Of a stretch of 60,174 nucleotides of DNA, positions 12,501 to 22,879 are shown one piece after another (within the stretch, counting starts at the first letter, position 1; each line of letters begins with the position of its first letter). The position numbers were made by a program, and so were the translations under genes. Source of the stretch: Hirudo medicinalis (taxonomy: Eukaryota; Annelida; Clitellata; Hirudinida; Hirudinidae); contig MPNW01000776.1 of NCBI GenBank assembly GCA_011800805.1, forward strand, positions 22,243 to 82,416, given 5' to 3'. The notes below the pieces were generated by a model, which was not told the origin of the DNA, ran no database searches, and worked only from the letters and a program-made list of their open reading frames with translations.

Positions 12501-13904
12501 CCAATCACAACCCACCTGTTCATGCAGTCTTTCTAATTCCTTCATTCTCTCCTCTTTGTTGGTCCTTTCGTTGGAAATTTCATTCACCTTAGAAGTCAGA
12601 GACTCTCTGCACATTTTGAGCTCGAGTTCGACTTTGTTGTAGGAATTCGTCATCTGTTCCAACTTGTACTGAAGACAATGTAAACACATAAATTCATTTA
12701 ACTCAGAAAGAACGAAATTGCAATGTAATGGTAATCTCCTAAATCCAAACAACGATAACCAACCTTGAGGGTCTTGAGATTGCTGAGGAGGTAATTCTTA
12801 ACCTCCCCGTCCGTTCCAGGGTGGAACTCCAAGCGGAGGAGGTTGAGTTGTTTGAATTCGCTCGTCTGGACGACGGAGAGGTGACCGACGCTGGACGGAC
12901 CCCCGCCAGAGAGGGTAAAGACGAGGCCGAACCTGGATAAGGTTAGGGGATGTTGAGATTGGAGATTATTGATTGAAATGTGGAGTGAAGGAATGGTAGC
13001 TTATCAATGTGTGGAAATCACTGAATACAAATAAGCAAGAATTTATTGAAATTCTTTCAACAAAGTGATGCCAACATGCAAGATGAATCTTTCAACAACA
13101 ATCATTGCTTCACTTGATATCATTGTTGTTGTGGTTCCTGTTTTCACCAATCATCCACCCAGGCATTCATCCTTTCATCGATCCAATAATCTTGACATTT
13201 GACCATGGATATGAATGACTTACTTGCTAGCTTCATATGCATTTCGCTGCTGGCAGTTTTCCAAGAATTGTATGACCATCTGTGGGAAGGCCTTGAAATC
13301 TATTAATAGTTCTTGTTGTGCCTTCAAGCTAAACAAACCATAACAGAACATTATAATAATCAACTGGATTACAGACAAGCAGACTACACATCCTTACACT
13401 TGAAAATCTTCTTCTGTTATCTTTAGTTGGAACCAAAAGAATTCATCTTTTTCATCTGTCAATCTAAGGGTCACTTCCTTGCAAAAGTTAGCAGAAATCA
13501 ATTTAGTTAATCCGTCAATTGATTATTCTTGTAAAATTGGATAAATAATCATCAAAGATGGGTATACATTTGGTTTCAAATTGAAGTAATTAAAATGGCA
13601 GTTTTTTAATCATGTTAAATTTAGACAATTCAGGAAATAAAAAATCTGATGAGTTCTATCTATTATCCAGGAAAAAATACAAAATATGCCAAGTTCATGC
13701 TCCAATTTTCAAACAAAATTACTTTTTTTATGCTATGCATGTCTTCTTCTATGGTGATATTAATGTCACATTTCCTGCAGAAATCAATAAACTTACAATA
13801 AAAATTTCGTTAAAGTACATTTTAAGTAATGCAAATAACCTTTTATCATTATCTTGTATCTTCAAAACTGTTAGTACTTTGTTAAAAATAATTGTAGAAG
13901 ACAT
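9529..13904 (-). CDS. SASS6: Spindle assembly abnormal protein 6 homologue
   Basis: Thirteen exons, all phase-consistent: 13904-13840, 13774-13723, 13477-13398, 13328-13224, 12932-12764, 12668-12516, 12222-12106, 11834-11565, 11234-11091, 10875-10668, 10278-10205, 10030-9939 and 9859-9529; about 619 residues (human is about 657). SAS-6 forms the ninefold cartwheel of the centriole. The N-terminal head, residues 1-157, shows LRLTDEKDEFFWFQLKITEE, LLIDFKAFPQMVIQFLENC and VVQTSEFKQL; Phe127 matches the head-dimer phenylalanine. Residues 158-479 are coiled coil and end with ISFLSKQLNENQVYHLKDY. The tail is Pro/Ser/Asn rich. The first two exons are short and were found by reading upstream from the LRLTDE exon; the joins keep frame. 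The gene appears complete and intact. Confidence 0.93.
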
Positions 13905-15808
13905 TGCACTATAAATGAAATCCAAATGCGGTTAATGGAAATAATTTCGGATTGGTATCCAAATCGTTGATTGGGAATTTTGTATCAGTTGTTTACGTAA
14001 AATTAAAAAAAAACCTTCAAATATAAAAACCATTAAACGCAGGCCCGAATATGCAGTGTTTGAACCCAACATAAACAATTCCAAAGACTTTACGTGATAA
14101 AAAAACATTGAAGAAAAATTAATTAAATAAAACTTAAAATATTTGTATACAGTTTTTAATATGTGTTTAATTTTTTAAAATATTTTCTAAAAGAATTTAC
14201 AGGGCAGTGCTCTGAATTACTTTATGATTTTGATCGCTAGATAGAATACTCGACATGAATTAGAGCGCGTTCGTTCAGAATTATTGTTGATTACTAATTA
14301 CTATACCATTACTATTCTATTTGACGAATGTCTATGTTTCTGGTCAAATAATCTTTATATGAAAATTGCTATTGTTATTTTTAATATTTTATGTGAGTCA
14401 ACTCAATGAATACATCTGTAAGTGCGACTTGGAATTTCTGATAGCAAGCGAAATCAATGCTTAGCTAAACATACTGAAATAATTAGATGTGAAGATCACC
14501 TTAGGGTAGTTAGGTTCAAGAAATATTGTAATTAATTCATCGCAAAATATATCGCATGCAATCTGTTTGGGTGCTTTTACTCTTTTGGCTTTAATTTAAG
14601 CTTTATATATTGTTTCAGTCCTCAAACTGGGTATTAAATCTTTGATAAAATGAGCAATCTATTCTAAAGGTGCTTCTTCATAACCCATGTTTTATATATA
14701 TTTATATTATTTATATTTTATGGCTACGTAATATAACCATGTTAAACTACAATAATGTATCTCAAACTATAACAATCTAAAGTTATTTCCATTATAATTC
14801 TTCAATCCCATTCGTGCCTCAGGAACTGTTGAAAACCTAAAAATCCATATACCACATAAAGTGGCTGAAAAGATCCACTTTACGCCCTATCATGGCTCGG
14901 AAACAGGCTGACATTTCCCTTGAGAGCCCCCGAAGTATGACATCAAATATCGCCGAGGGTCATAAAACTCCTGCTCCCCGTCATTGTTAGGAAATAGAAA
15001 TGGATTCTTAGCACATACGCATTTGGTCAAACTAAAATCATGAAACTTCTTAACTCCAAGTAAGACACCTAACCGGTGGATAAGAAACACAAATTACTGT
15101 AATTTTGGATCATTTAAGAGAAGCATTGCAAGATTCTTGTTTGAATCATTATTAATCTCCAAACATTAGTGGAACAATTGCGATCGAGAGATCAAACAGC
15201 CAATTTTTCTAAAATGAAACATTCTCAATAATATGCAAGTTGTTCATGAGACCAAAACAAGAATGAAGAAGTATTTAATAATCAAATCGACGCACAAAAT
15301 GGCTAAAAATTGAATATATCTGTTCATGCTATTTTTAAATGAATCATTAAATAAAATTTGACGATTGAAATGTATTTCATGCTCATCTTTAATCTTTATT
15401 AATTATCGTCATTCCATTCCGTAAGATTGCGATAATTTATCAAAATGAAAATATGGGTTAAGAATTGAAAATCGGCGACATGCAAGAGAACATTATCTTA
15501 TGTCGATAGTTTTCAAGGAGTTAAACTTGCTCTTTCTACCTTTGAAAAAAAAGCCCTCAAAATAAGAACGATGATCATGGTAACCTTCGCCATCCTTTTT
15601 CCAACGACTCCAGCCAAAATTGTAATAGATTCATTACACGTCATGTTCAACATATTTACTTTACTACAAACTTCACCGTCTTTGCAAAATTAGGAAATAA
15701 TTAACATAACGTAGTTAAAGACACAGAGAGGGATTATATATTCTCTTCTAAACACCACAAGAATGCGTTTGAATAAATAACAAATAACCATCTCTCAATA
15801 ACCTCTCT
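13905..15808. other. Gap between SASS6 and the C-type lectin gene
   Basis: This is the 5' flank of SASS6 followed by AT-rich DNA. The only candidate coding material is the weak signal-peptide and cysteine-containing pair of exons at 15595-14890, listed separately. Nothing else is seen. Confidence 0.4.
14890..15595 (-). CDS. Possible small secreted protein, two candidate exons
   Basis: On the minus strand a short frame, MAKVTMIIVLILRAFFSK, begins near 15593 and ends at a plausible donor (AAAG then GTAGAA). It looks like a signal peptide. A second frame ends with a stop at 14890 and is preceded by a good acceptor near 15069; it contains GVKKFHDFSLTKCVCAKN and YFGGSQGKCQPVSEP. The exon arrangement and three cysteines recall the PAN-like exon of the neighbouring C-type lectin gene, suggesting a decayed or truncated relative. 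An intermediate exon may be missing and I could not confirm one continuous reading frame. This may be a pseudogene or chance. Confidence 0.2.
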
Positions 15809-17500
15809 TCAATGTCTTAAATGGGATGAGGTTAAATCTATTTCACACATGACACAAGCACTATTTGAACACAGCTGATCGTTAAATCGACCATTCAAGA
15901 ATTCAACGCAGTAATTACTGCCATCACTCGGAGAATTTGGTTCTCCAGGCGCCCAGAAAAGTGTGAAATTCATGGGTAGATAAAAACTCATAAAAGGCAT
16001 ACATCTAAAAGGCTGCTTTGTGGAGTTTTGGAAAAGACTGATTCCACACGTCCAAAAGAAGAACTGTTGGGCCAGCCTCCTGCACATCACTCCGCCTTTA
16101 AAACACAAAGTCAAGTAGTTTAAAATTATGCTAATATGCAGTTCGTTTTACTAAGATTTAATAAAATAACTTTAAATGATAGCATTAAGCGCTGTGGTAA
16201 CTATCCCCAGGTGATTCAGGAGAGTGGACAAAGGCTAGATGCAGTAATGGCATCCAAGATAACAGATATCATCATCATAGCAGAGCTGGCAGTTCCTTGG
16301 GAAGACAGAATGGAGCAAAGCATCGTGCTAAAACAAAACAGGTATTCTGAGATCACGATGGACCTCATTGACAAAGGGTTAGAGTGCACTTCTTGGCAAT
16401 TGAAGTTGGAGCACGGGGATTGGTGGGGAGGTCCAGTTACACCTTCATTAGAGAGATTGGCCTGCCAGGTAGAGAGAGGAACAAAGTTATGGAACGAATG
16501 TCAAAGGCTGCTGAAACGGCTTCCCGTTGGTTATGGACAAAACGAAACAGCCAATAGCGTGTCTTCATTAAGCAGCCAATGGTAGGAAGCGAGGGCCTCC
16601 TGTCAGCTCAGCTCGGCGAGAGGTTTCCTCTCAAGTCGGCGCATGCTAGGCGTACATAAACGGAGAAACAAGAGGCCGACTTTAAGCAAGTCCAAATCAT
16701 CTTAGTTATGCAACGGACTTTAATCAAATAAAAAAAAAATAAAATAAAAAGACGACTTTAAGTGCGTCGAAGAACGTGGATGAAAAAGGAAGAATAAAGA
16801 AGAATTGTTGGAGGTATAAAGTACAAGCCATCTGAGACTGATCACGGGTGTCCAATCCCAGAAAGCGTCAGGAGGTCAGGGCCGAAACGCTTGAAGACTT
16901 CACTCCTCTGAAGAATCTCTGCTGGAACTCCGCATCACCGGAGTTTCATTTTCTATAGAAGATATGTCGACCTGGGAATATATTTGACTATTACTTAACT
17001 TGATTATTGCAATTTTGCATTTCCGTAGAAGCGACCTTCGGCTTGCTTTTTATCAAACTGCAAGGATGGCTTTATAATTCTTTGCGAAATGTTTTAAAAG
17101 GGCTTTTGTTTGTTTGACGAATTATTACGACACATTACGACTGCTGCATTATCCCGCAGTATGCATTACGCAGCCTTCTGAGGTAATCATGCCAGTCAGT
17201 TTTAATGTCAGGAGAAATTTCTTCAAAGTGCGCCGCCTTTAACGAATGTTTTCTTAAACAATGAGCTTTTTTTCGGTTTGCGTAATAAACCTACTCGCTA
17301 AGTCGCGTCATTCAGTGTTAATGTCAGGAGAAAAAGTTCTTCAAAATGCGTTGCATTTGACGATTTCAATGGGAAGGCAAAAGTTGAGTAATAATAATAA
17401 TTTTATGTTAAATAAATAAATAATCGTTAAATAATTTGATGGAAAAATATCTGATATAATTATATGTGATTAATGATTGTATTAAAGACAGAGAGATATT

Positions 17501-17546
<46 letters not shown>

Positions 17547-19202
17547 CTATTGTTTCTAGGAGGGAAAATTGTTTCTTTAGAGCTGAAACTTTCCAAATTT
17601 TAATGACCCTTTTGATGTCATCCTGCTCGCATGTTAAGTGCAAGACACTGTTTCTATCCTCAGCCCTCTCTGTTCCTTATCCTCTTTGGCTTTGCTATCT
17701 TCAATCCTAAATAAAATTATAATATTTCTCCTTTTCAACTACATCCTTTACATTATTTTAGCTATGTCCAATTTCTTATCGACAATTTGAACCTTGTCTT
17801 CGATTGTCTTTAACTTTTGTGTCACTTCGTTTCTTCACAATTTCAGTCCAAGCTTGATTCTTTTCTTTATCGTCATCTTCGATGAGATTATCAACTTTAT
17901 CTTCTAACCTCTCAATGTTTTTCTAACACCTCTTTGTGGTCGCCATTAATCTTCACGAGCAAATCGATTCTTTCATTTTGCTTCTTCACAAACTCCTTGA
18001 ATCTTTGGCAGTTTCAGCAAACTTGGTGATAATCCAAGCACTCAGTACTCCAAACATTTCACACTCCTCTCGTGCTTCTCGTTGCTATTTGTTCCTTTTC
18101 GGGAGTGACCCAATTGCAACCGCGACCGATTTAAATCAAAACCACTTCCAATTTCAAAATAATCACTAAATAACTTAATATTAGTGACTTTAGTTCAACA
18201 ATAATGCAGAAATTTGAGTAAATCATTGAAGGCTGCAACGTCGGCTATTGTAAACATTTGCAGGCTCATTCATCAATTATTTATTGCAAATTATTATGTT
18301 AAATTAAATTGCATTTTAAGATTATTTAAGCAGACGTGCAGGCTAGTTCAGAGGGTTGCGGTGGCAATGGCTACAGTCGTGATGTGTCGTGTTCGCAATC
18401 CAGCCTGCATCGCCAAGGAGCGCCATTGGTAGAGCGTTTGATAAATAGCAGATTGATTAAAAAGTGCCATCACATCCTCTTCGGCTACATAAGGCACACA
18501 AACGATCGGCTAAATACAAATACAATATGCATTACGCATGTCCAAACTCACCACTGAGAACAAATCGGGAGTATGCGTAAGCCACGTCGATCTCCATCTT
18601 GCTCTGAATCTGAAGTGGATGGGACTCTTTGTGGAGCGAATTGCAGACGTTCATGGCTCGGAACCAAGTCCATGATCCGTTGATGAGTTTATAGCACTTG
18701 CTGCCATTCAAGAGATATTGAAATTCTGACGGGCATTCTGTTTTAAAATATTCGGTTAAAATGACTATGCGGTATGACGTACTTCATAAACTGATTCGCT
18801 TTATTAATTACACTACTAATAATGCATTAATAATCATATGTTTGTTCTTATTAATTAACAAACTTTACAATTCATTTTAAACATATATTATAAATCAAAA
18901 TGGAACCAACCGTGTGCCAAGTAAACCACACATTCGTTTCGGCCCTCTCGTGCCAAGGAGTGGTGCATAAAACACATGCAGTTACCATTTAAACTCATGA
19001 AATTGACTCCTTTCAGGAGATCATCGTGAATTTGATGGCATTTGCTCAAACATTCAATAGCCGATCTTGAGTGCATCGACGAATTAGCCTCGTCTGCGAT
19101 GCAATAGAAGTTGCCGTTATACAAACTCAACTGAAGTTGATACCTTATTTCCGAGGTGGTTGGTTCTGGATGTAACAATATCAGAACAATAACCTGCAAC
19201 AT
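15809..19202 (-). CDS. Secreted PAN-like and C-type lectin domain protein
   Basis: Exons 19202-18911, 18737-18552 and 16095-15809 join in phase to about 254 residues. The start ATG at 19202 is followed at once by a hydrophobic stretch (LQVIVLILL), but a possible acceptor at the same place means the signal peptide may come from an earlier exon. A PAN-like cysteine segment (AIECLSKCHQI, NGNCMCFMH) precedes the lectin fold, which starts CPSEFQYLLNGSKCYKLING. Exon 3 has the sugar-binding loop FWAPGEPNSPSDGSNYCVEF, with an EPN triplet typical of mannose-type specificity. The later WND is FND, so one calcium-site feature is relaxed. Such proteins act outside the cell as lectins or venom/saliva-type binding proteins; the role here is inferred. 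Intron 2 (18551-16096) is filled with LINE and repeat debris. Confidence 0.85.
16136..16735 (+). mobile_element. LINE fragment: ORF2 C-terminus and 3' end
   Basis: The plus-strand frame contains ITDIIIIAELAVPWEDRMEQ, a signature of the region after reverse transcriptase in R2-like non-LTR elements common in invertebrates. A frameshift then moves to AAETASRWLWTKRNSQ. The copy ends near 16735 with ATGCAACGGACTTTAATC and an A-rich tail. It lies antisense in intron 2 of the C-type lectin gene. No reverse-transcriptase core is present, so it is 5' truncated and dead. The same family occurs at 44340-46690. Confidence 0.75.
16800..16980 (+). mobile_element. LINE-like 3' tail, GGGCCGAAAC family
   Basis: The segment contains GTCAGGAGGTCAGGGCCGAA followed by ACGCTTGAAGACTTC. 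A related sequence occurs at 46600-46690 (AAGGATTCAGGGCCGAAACA), just after the long LINE copy. The shared core and placement suggest the 3' untranslated region of the same family. It starts after an A-rich tail, so this may be a second insertion. Confidence 0.45.
17506..17543 (+). repeat. (GA)n microsatellite
   Basis: About 38 bases of perfect GA repeat lie within intron 2 of the C-type lectin gene. Confidence 0.95.
17700..18100 (-). mobile_element. Degenerate coiled-coil ORF, LINE ORF1-like
   Basis: Minus-strand frames, broken by several frameshifts, contain KNIERLEDKVDNLIEDDDKE and EKNQAWTEIVKKRSDTKVKD. These charged coiled-coil segments resemble ORF1 proteins of non-LTR elements. The segment sits inside intron 2 of the C-type lectin gene on the same strand as the host. 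A decayed host-gene copy is an alternative. Confidence 0.35.
18330..18535 (+). repeat. Dispersed repeat, copy beside a splice donor
   Basis: This copy shares long stretches with the element at 33030-33225: CGCAA(T/C)CCAGCCTGCA, GATTGATTAAAAAGTGCC and GATCGGCTAAATACAA. It ends about 15 bases from the 5' splice site of exon 2 of the C-type lectin gene (exon ends 18552). No long open frame is present; the element looks like a SINE or other non-autonomous repeat. Confidence 0.75.
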
Positions 19203-19261
19203 AGCTTGTTAGCTACTTAACAAAAGATTATGATAATTTCGTGACAAATATACTTATTTAT

Positions 19262-19300
19262 TTGATTAAAGTCCGTTGCATAACTAAGATGGTTTGGACT
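19262..19300 (-). repeat. LINE/SINE 3' tail fragment
   Basis: The reverse complement, CCAAACCATCTTAGTTATGC followed by AACGGACTTTAATCAAATAA, nearly matches 16690-16735 on plus and the end of the SINE at 8061-8200. It lies just upstream of the C-type lectin gene. Confidence 0.7.
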
Positions 19301-19619
19301 TATTTTGCGGGAAACGACGTTTTTCACTTTATATATGGGAGCATTAGGCCATTTCAACGCAGAAAATCATTTTTCTTTTTATTTTTAAAATGCGCCCATT
19401 CCATGCTAAAAACAACTGAAAACAAGTTTAAAAAAAATTTGTACATGAATTTCATAAAATTTGACCCCGCCCACCTAGTTTGAACATCATATTTGGAAAT
19501 TGAATTAAGCACGTATTAAATGTGTTTTTCTATGCTCATTATTTATCTAAAGAATGATTTTTATCAACTGAAACTATTTTTGCATTGCTTATGTATTTAA
19601 ATTGAACCAAATATATTCG

Positions 19620-20040
19620 ACATAGCACTGGGATGTCAACTTGTTCCTGACATTCGAAAAGAAAAAAAAGAATGTCTGGGAATTCTAGTTTCAGATATCC
19701 CTGAATATGAACAAGGTAAACTTTTTGTTACTCCTTTGTCATCACTTAAACTACAGGTGAAAAGCAAGCAAAAGCTACATTTGCCTTGGCAAAGCAATGG
19801 AGTCTTTTAAATCATGTTCGAGTTTTAGTTTTTGACACTTGTGTTGAACTACAAAGACTTCTTGGTAAAAAGCTATTTATGCTATACGTGTTGATACCAT
19901 GTATTTGAGATAGTCCTTTGTGCTGTATTTTGTGCTGTTTCTTCTGGACCTGACACAAACTCTTCACACACTTTCGCAACAATGTTTGGAAAAATGTCAA
20001 CGCAGAACAAGAGTTTTTATTTCTAATAACTACAGATCAA
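19620..20040 (+). mobile_element. Degenerate transposon ORF
   Basis: Plus-strand frames broken by shifts and stops contain LGILVSDIPEYEQGKLFVTP, then ATFALAKQWSLLNHVRVLVF followed by DTC, then LQRLLGKKLFMLY and YHVFEIVLCAVFCAV. The order recalls a widespread invertebrate transposon-encoded protein with an F-D-T block, a later L-G-x-x-L block and a conserved H-x-x-E segment. I cannot name the superfamily from memory with certainty. The copy is decayed. Confidence 0.45.
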
Positions 20041-21167
20041 TAATAGAGCACTAAAAGCCAAAAGAGATATTGTTGTACAGACTTTTAAACGAATTCTCAA
20101 AGTCTCCTGACAGAATCAATTTTCTCCCACGTTCATGTTTCTGCTTTTGGGAGAGATACCCGAGCGAGCTGCACATTGGATACGACGCGGTTCAAGGCAT
20201 CATGGATACCCTCAGTAGAGATCAAGGAGGAGCCCACAGCGTGGAGCACACTGCATCTCATCAATATGTGTTGCTTGAGAATAGAAATATGCAACAAAAT
20301 AAGCCTTTTACATACGTTTATACAGTGAAATGTTTATTTTACCAAACAAATATTTAAATAATTTTTAATCAAAAAATTCACCTGCTTGTGAATATTTTCT
20401 TTTTTTCGGCAAAATCAAACTTTCGTTATATTCTATGTACTAGCATGGGAGGTGTGCAATATCAGAATTCGAACATTTTTGTTTGCAATACCTTAAGGAA
20501 CGCATGCCTATTGGTAAGTCGACCTAGAGAGTAAATTACGCATAAATTCCATAAGAGCAATTTATCACGCTTTTATTTCTTGGAGCACATTGAAATTGTC
20601 CACATTAAATTTGGATGTCCTCAAAATAAAGCAGTGCTCCAACAATGCACGTTATCACCCGGCGAAAGAACGGCCAAAACATTAAGATTAGCTACCATAA
20701 TTTTCTCATGTAGCCCCCACACATGGCCAGATTTAAACAGGCGGAGGCCCCGATGCAATTTGATTGGTGTCGGCCAACAAGCCAACCTGTACCCCTAACC
20801 CATGCAAAATAAAGTTATTCTGGTTGGTGGAGGTCCACAATTGACAGAAATTTCGGACCGCTGCAAGGGGGCAATTTTTTGTATGTGTTTATTATAAATA
20901 AAAATAACGCAACAGTACAGTGCTGGCGGACTAACAGCAAACAATTAATTTCAGACTAGAGACACTTAAGGAAAGCTAAGACACTTGCAACTTAGTTATA
21001 AGTCGTGATATGTAATAAATATCAATATCAGAAGCTTTCCTAATTTACTGGAGCTGCATTATAATCATTAAATTATTTATGAATTACACGAATCTAGGAA
21101 AATATCAAGGCGCAAACCAACAGGGGTAGGAGATTCCCTCGTGGCTACACCTAGGACGTTGTCAAAC

Positions 21168-21275
21168 AATCTGATAATGGAAAAGCATAAAAAGGTTGCG
21201 ATTGTATCATAAAACCTGGGCGTGCTCCAAAAAATTGCCTTTGGCATTTGCCCCCTCTTGGCAGCCCTGGGTAAC
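21168..21275 (+). repeat. Dispersed repeat fragment, also at 55305-55505
   Basis: The segment shares TAATGGAAAA(A/G)CA(C/T)AAAAAGG and a TTGGGCATTTGCCCCCTC-like end with 55385-55500. It has no open frame of interest. Confidence 0.6.
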
Positions 21276-21350
21276 ATCCAGGGCAATGAATTTCATCAAT
21301 GAAACCAGCCATCACTTCCATTATATTTTGACATTTAAGTGTTTGGTAAT

Positions 21351-22295
21351 TTATAATAATAATATATTTATTTATAGAGCGCCACAAGAGCGTCAGGGGC
21401 GCTTCGTCCTTCGCTGGTGAGGGAAAAGGTGGGTCTTGAGGTTCGCCTTGAAGAGGCTGAACGAATCAGAGGCCCTAAGTTGTGGGGGAAGACCATTCCA
21501 TGTCCGAGGGGCGGAGAACTTGAAGGACTTAGCTTCAGACTTGTTCCTCGGGATAGGAATGTTAAGGAAGTTTGATGACTCCGATCTCAGACTCCTCACA
21601 TGCGAGTGCGGGGAGAGAGTGCTGGCGATGTAGCCTGGCATTCCTGTCGTCAGAGCCTTGTGCACTAACAAGGCTACTTTGAATTTAATTCTTTCAGGGA
21701 CCGGAAGCCAGTGGAGCGATGTCATTGCATCAGTCGGTTCAATATCGCCTCCGATCAAGAGACGAGCAGCTTTGTGCTGAATCCTCTGCAATTTCTGGAG
21801 AGAAGCAGAGGATAGCTGATGAAGCAGGGAGTTACAGTAGTCAAGTCTTGACAAAATGAGACAACGACAGAGAGCCACAGTCACATCAACTGTAAGGAGG
21901 TGCCTGATGTGACGCAGGGACCATAGTTGGTAGTTGCATGACCGAGCTACTGTAGAAACATGCTTGTCTAGGGAGAGGTTGCTGTCTAGAGTGACACCAA
22001 GGAGTTTTATGTGTCCAGTCNATAGTTGGTAGTTGCATGACCGAGCTACTGTAGAAACATGCTTGTCTAGGGAGAGGTTGCTGTCTAGAGTGACACCAAG
22101 GAGTTTTATGTGTCCAGTCAGTTGTATGCTCGTGTCGGCGAGGCTGACAGAAGTAAGACCCAATTTGTGGAGGGACTGGCGTGTCCCTAATAACACAGCC
22201 TCAAACTTGGAAGGATTCAGCTGCAACTGATTTAGCAGATGCCACTGTTGAATTTTCTGGATGCATTCATCGGCTTTTTGAAGATTGGCCATCAT
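21351..22295 (-). mobile_element. LINE reverse-transcriptase fragment, CR1/jockey-like
   Basis: One frame of about 300 residues covers the C-terminal part of ORF2: LNPSKFEAVLLG, KLLGVTLDSNLSLDKHVSTV, LSRLDYCNSLLHQLSSASLQ, KLQRIQHKAARLL, SLHWLPVPERIKFKVALLV and RTWNGLPPQLR. These are standard landmarks after the YxDD box in CR1 and jockey-like LINEs. The 3' end near 21351 is AATAAT-rich. The catalytic core is missing upstream. A 98-base segment is duplicated on both sides of an N at 22021, so part of the frame is an assembly artefact. Confidence 0.9.
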
Positions 22296-22879
22296 GTTGG
22301 AATTGGTTGCGTCTATGTTTACATAACGTGTTCCCTAATTTTCGTCTGTCGCTGCTGCTTAATTTTGGCTCTTCTAGCCATTAAACCTGGACATATCAAT
22401 TTATTGGCACAAGTTAATTAAACCATTAATGATGCAGCCTAATTATCAGCAGCATCACTAATCTGATCAAACATGGACATCAAAGAAGTGCATTTTAAAA
22501 GCTGATTTATCAAAACATGTTTGAGAATTGCCAGGGGAAGGCATTTATTGAAAGAAACATAATGAATAGCCTATAATAATAATATCATACAGTTCAAGGA
22601 GATAAAACAAAATGTTTCCAAACATTGCAGTACAATGTCCAAACAAGCTTTATCGGGCCTTAAGACACATCTGAAAACAAAAAATATTGACAATTAAATG
22701 CTTTAAAATGAAGAATTTCAACAAAACAACAATAAATAAACAAATAAAAAAACCAATTGTTCTTGAAATGACAAGCACCTGGCTTAGTCTACAAAATAAT
22801 ATAAACTTTGCGTGCAATGGCAGGAAATACAAAGAAATACCCATGACAGCATAATTAATTAAAAAATCAATCTGCATAA

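Larger units (their letters stand above)
19203..22879. other. Transposon-rich intergenic region
   Basis: This separates the C-type lectin gene and akirin. It contains a LINE/SINE tail (19262-19300), a broken transposon frame (19620-20040), fragments of a dispersed repeat (about 20845-20880 and 21168-21275) and a LINE reverse-transcriptase fragment (21351-22295). No host gene is seen. Confidence 0.55.

Noticed and set aside
13612..13914. 100-residue plus-strand open frame
   Set aside because: It lies antisense over the first two SASS6 exons, which are phase-consistent and match the family. The frame has no recognisable domain.
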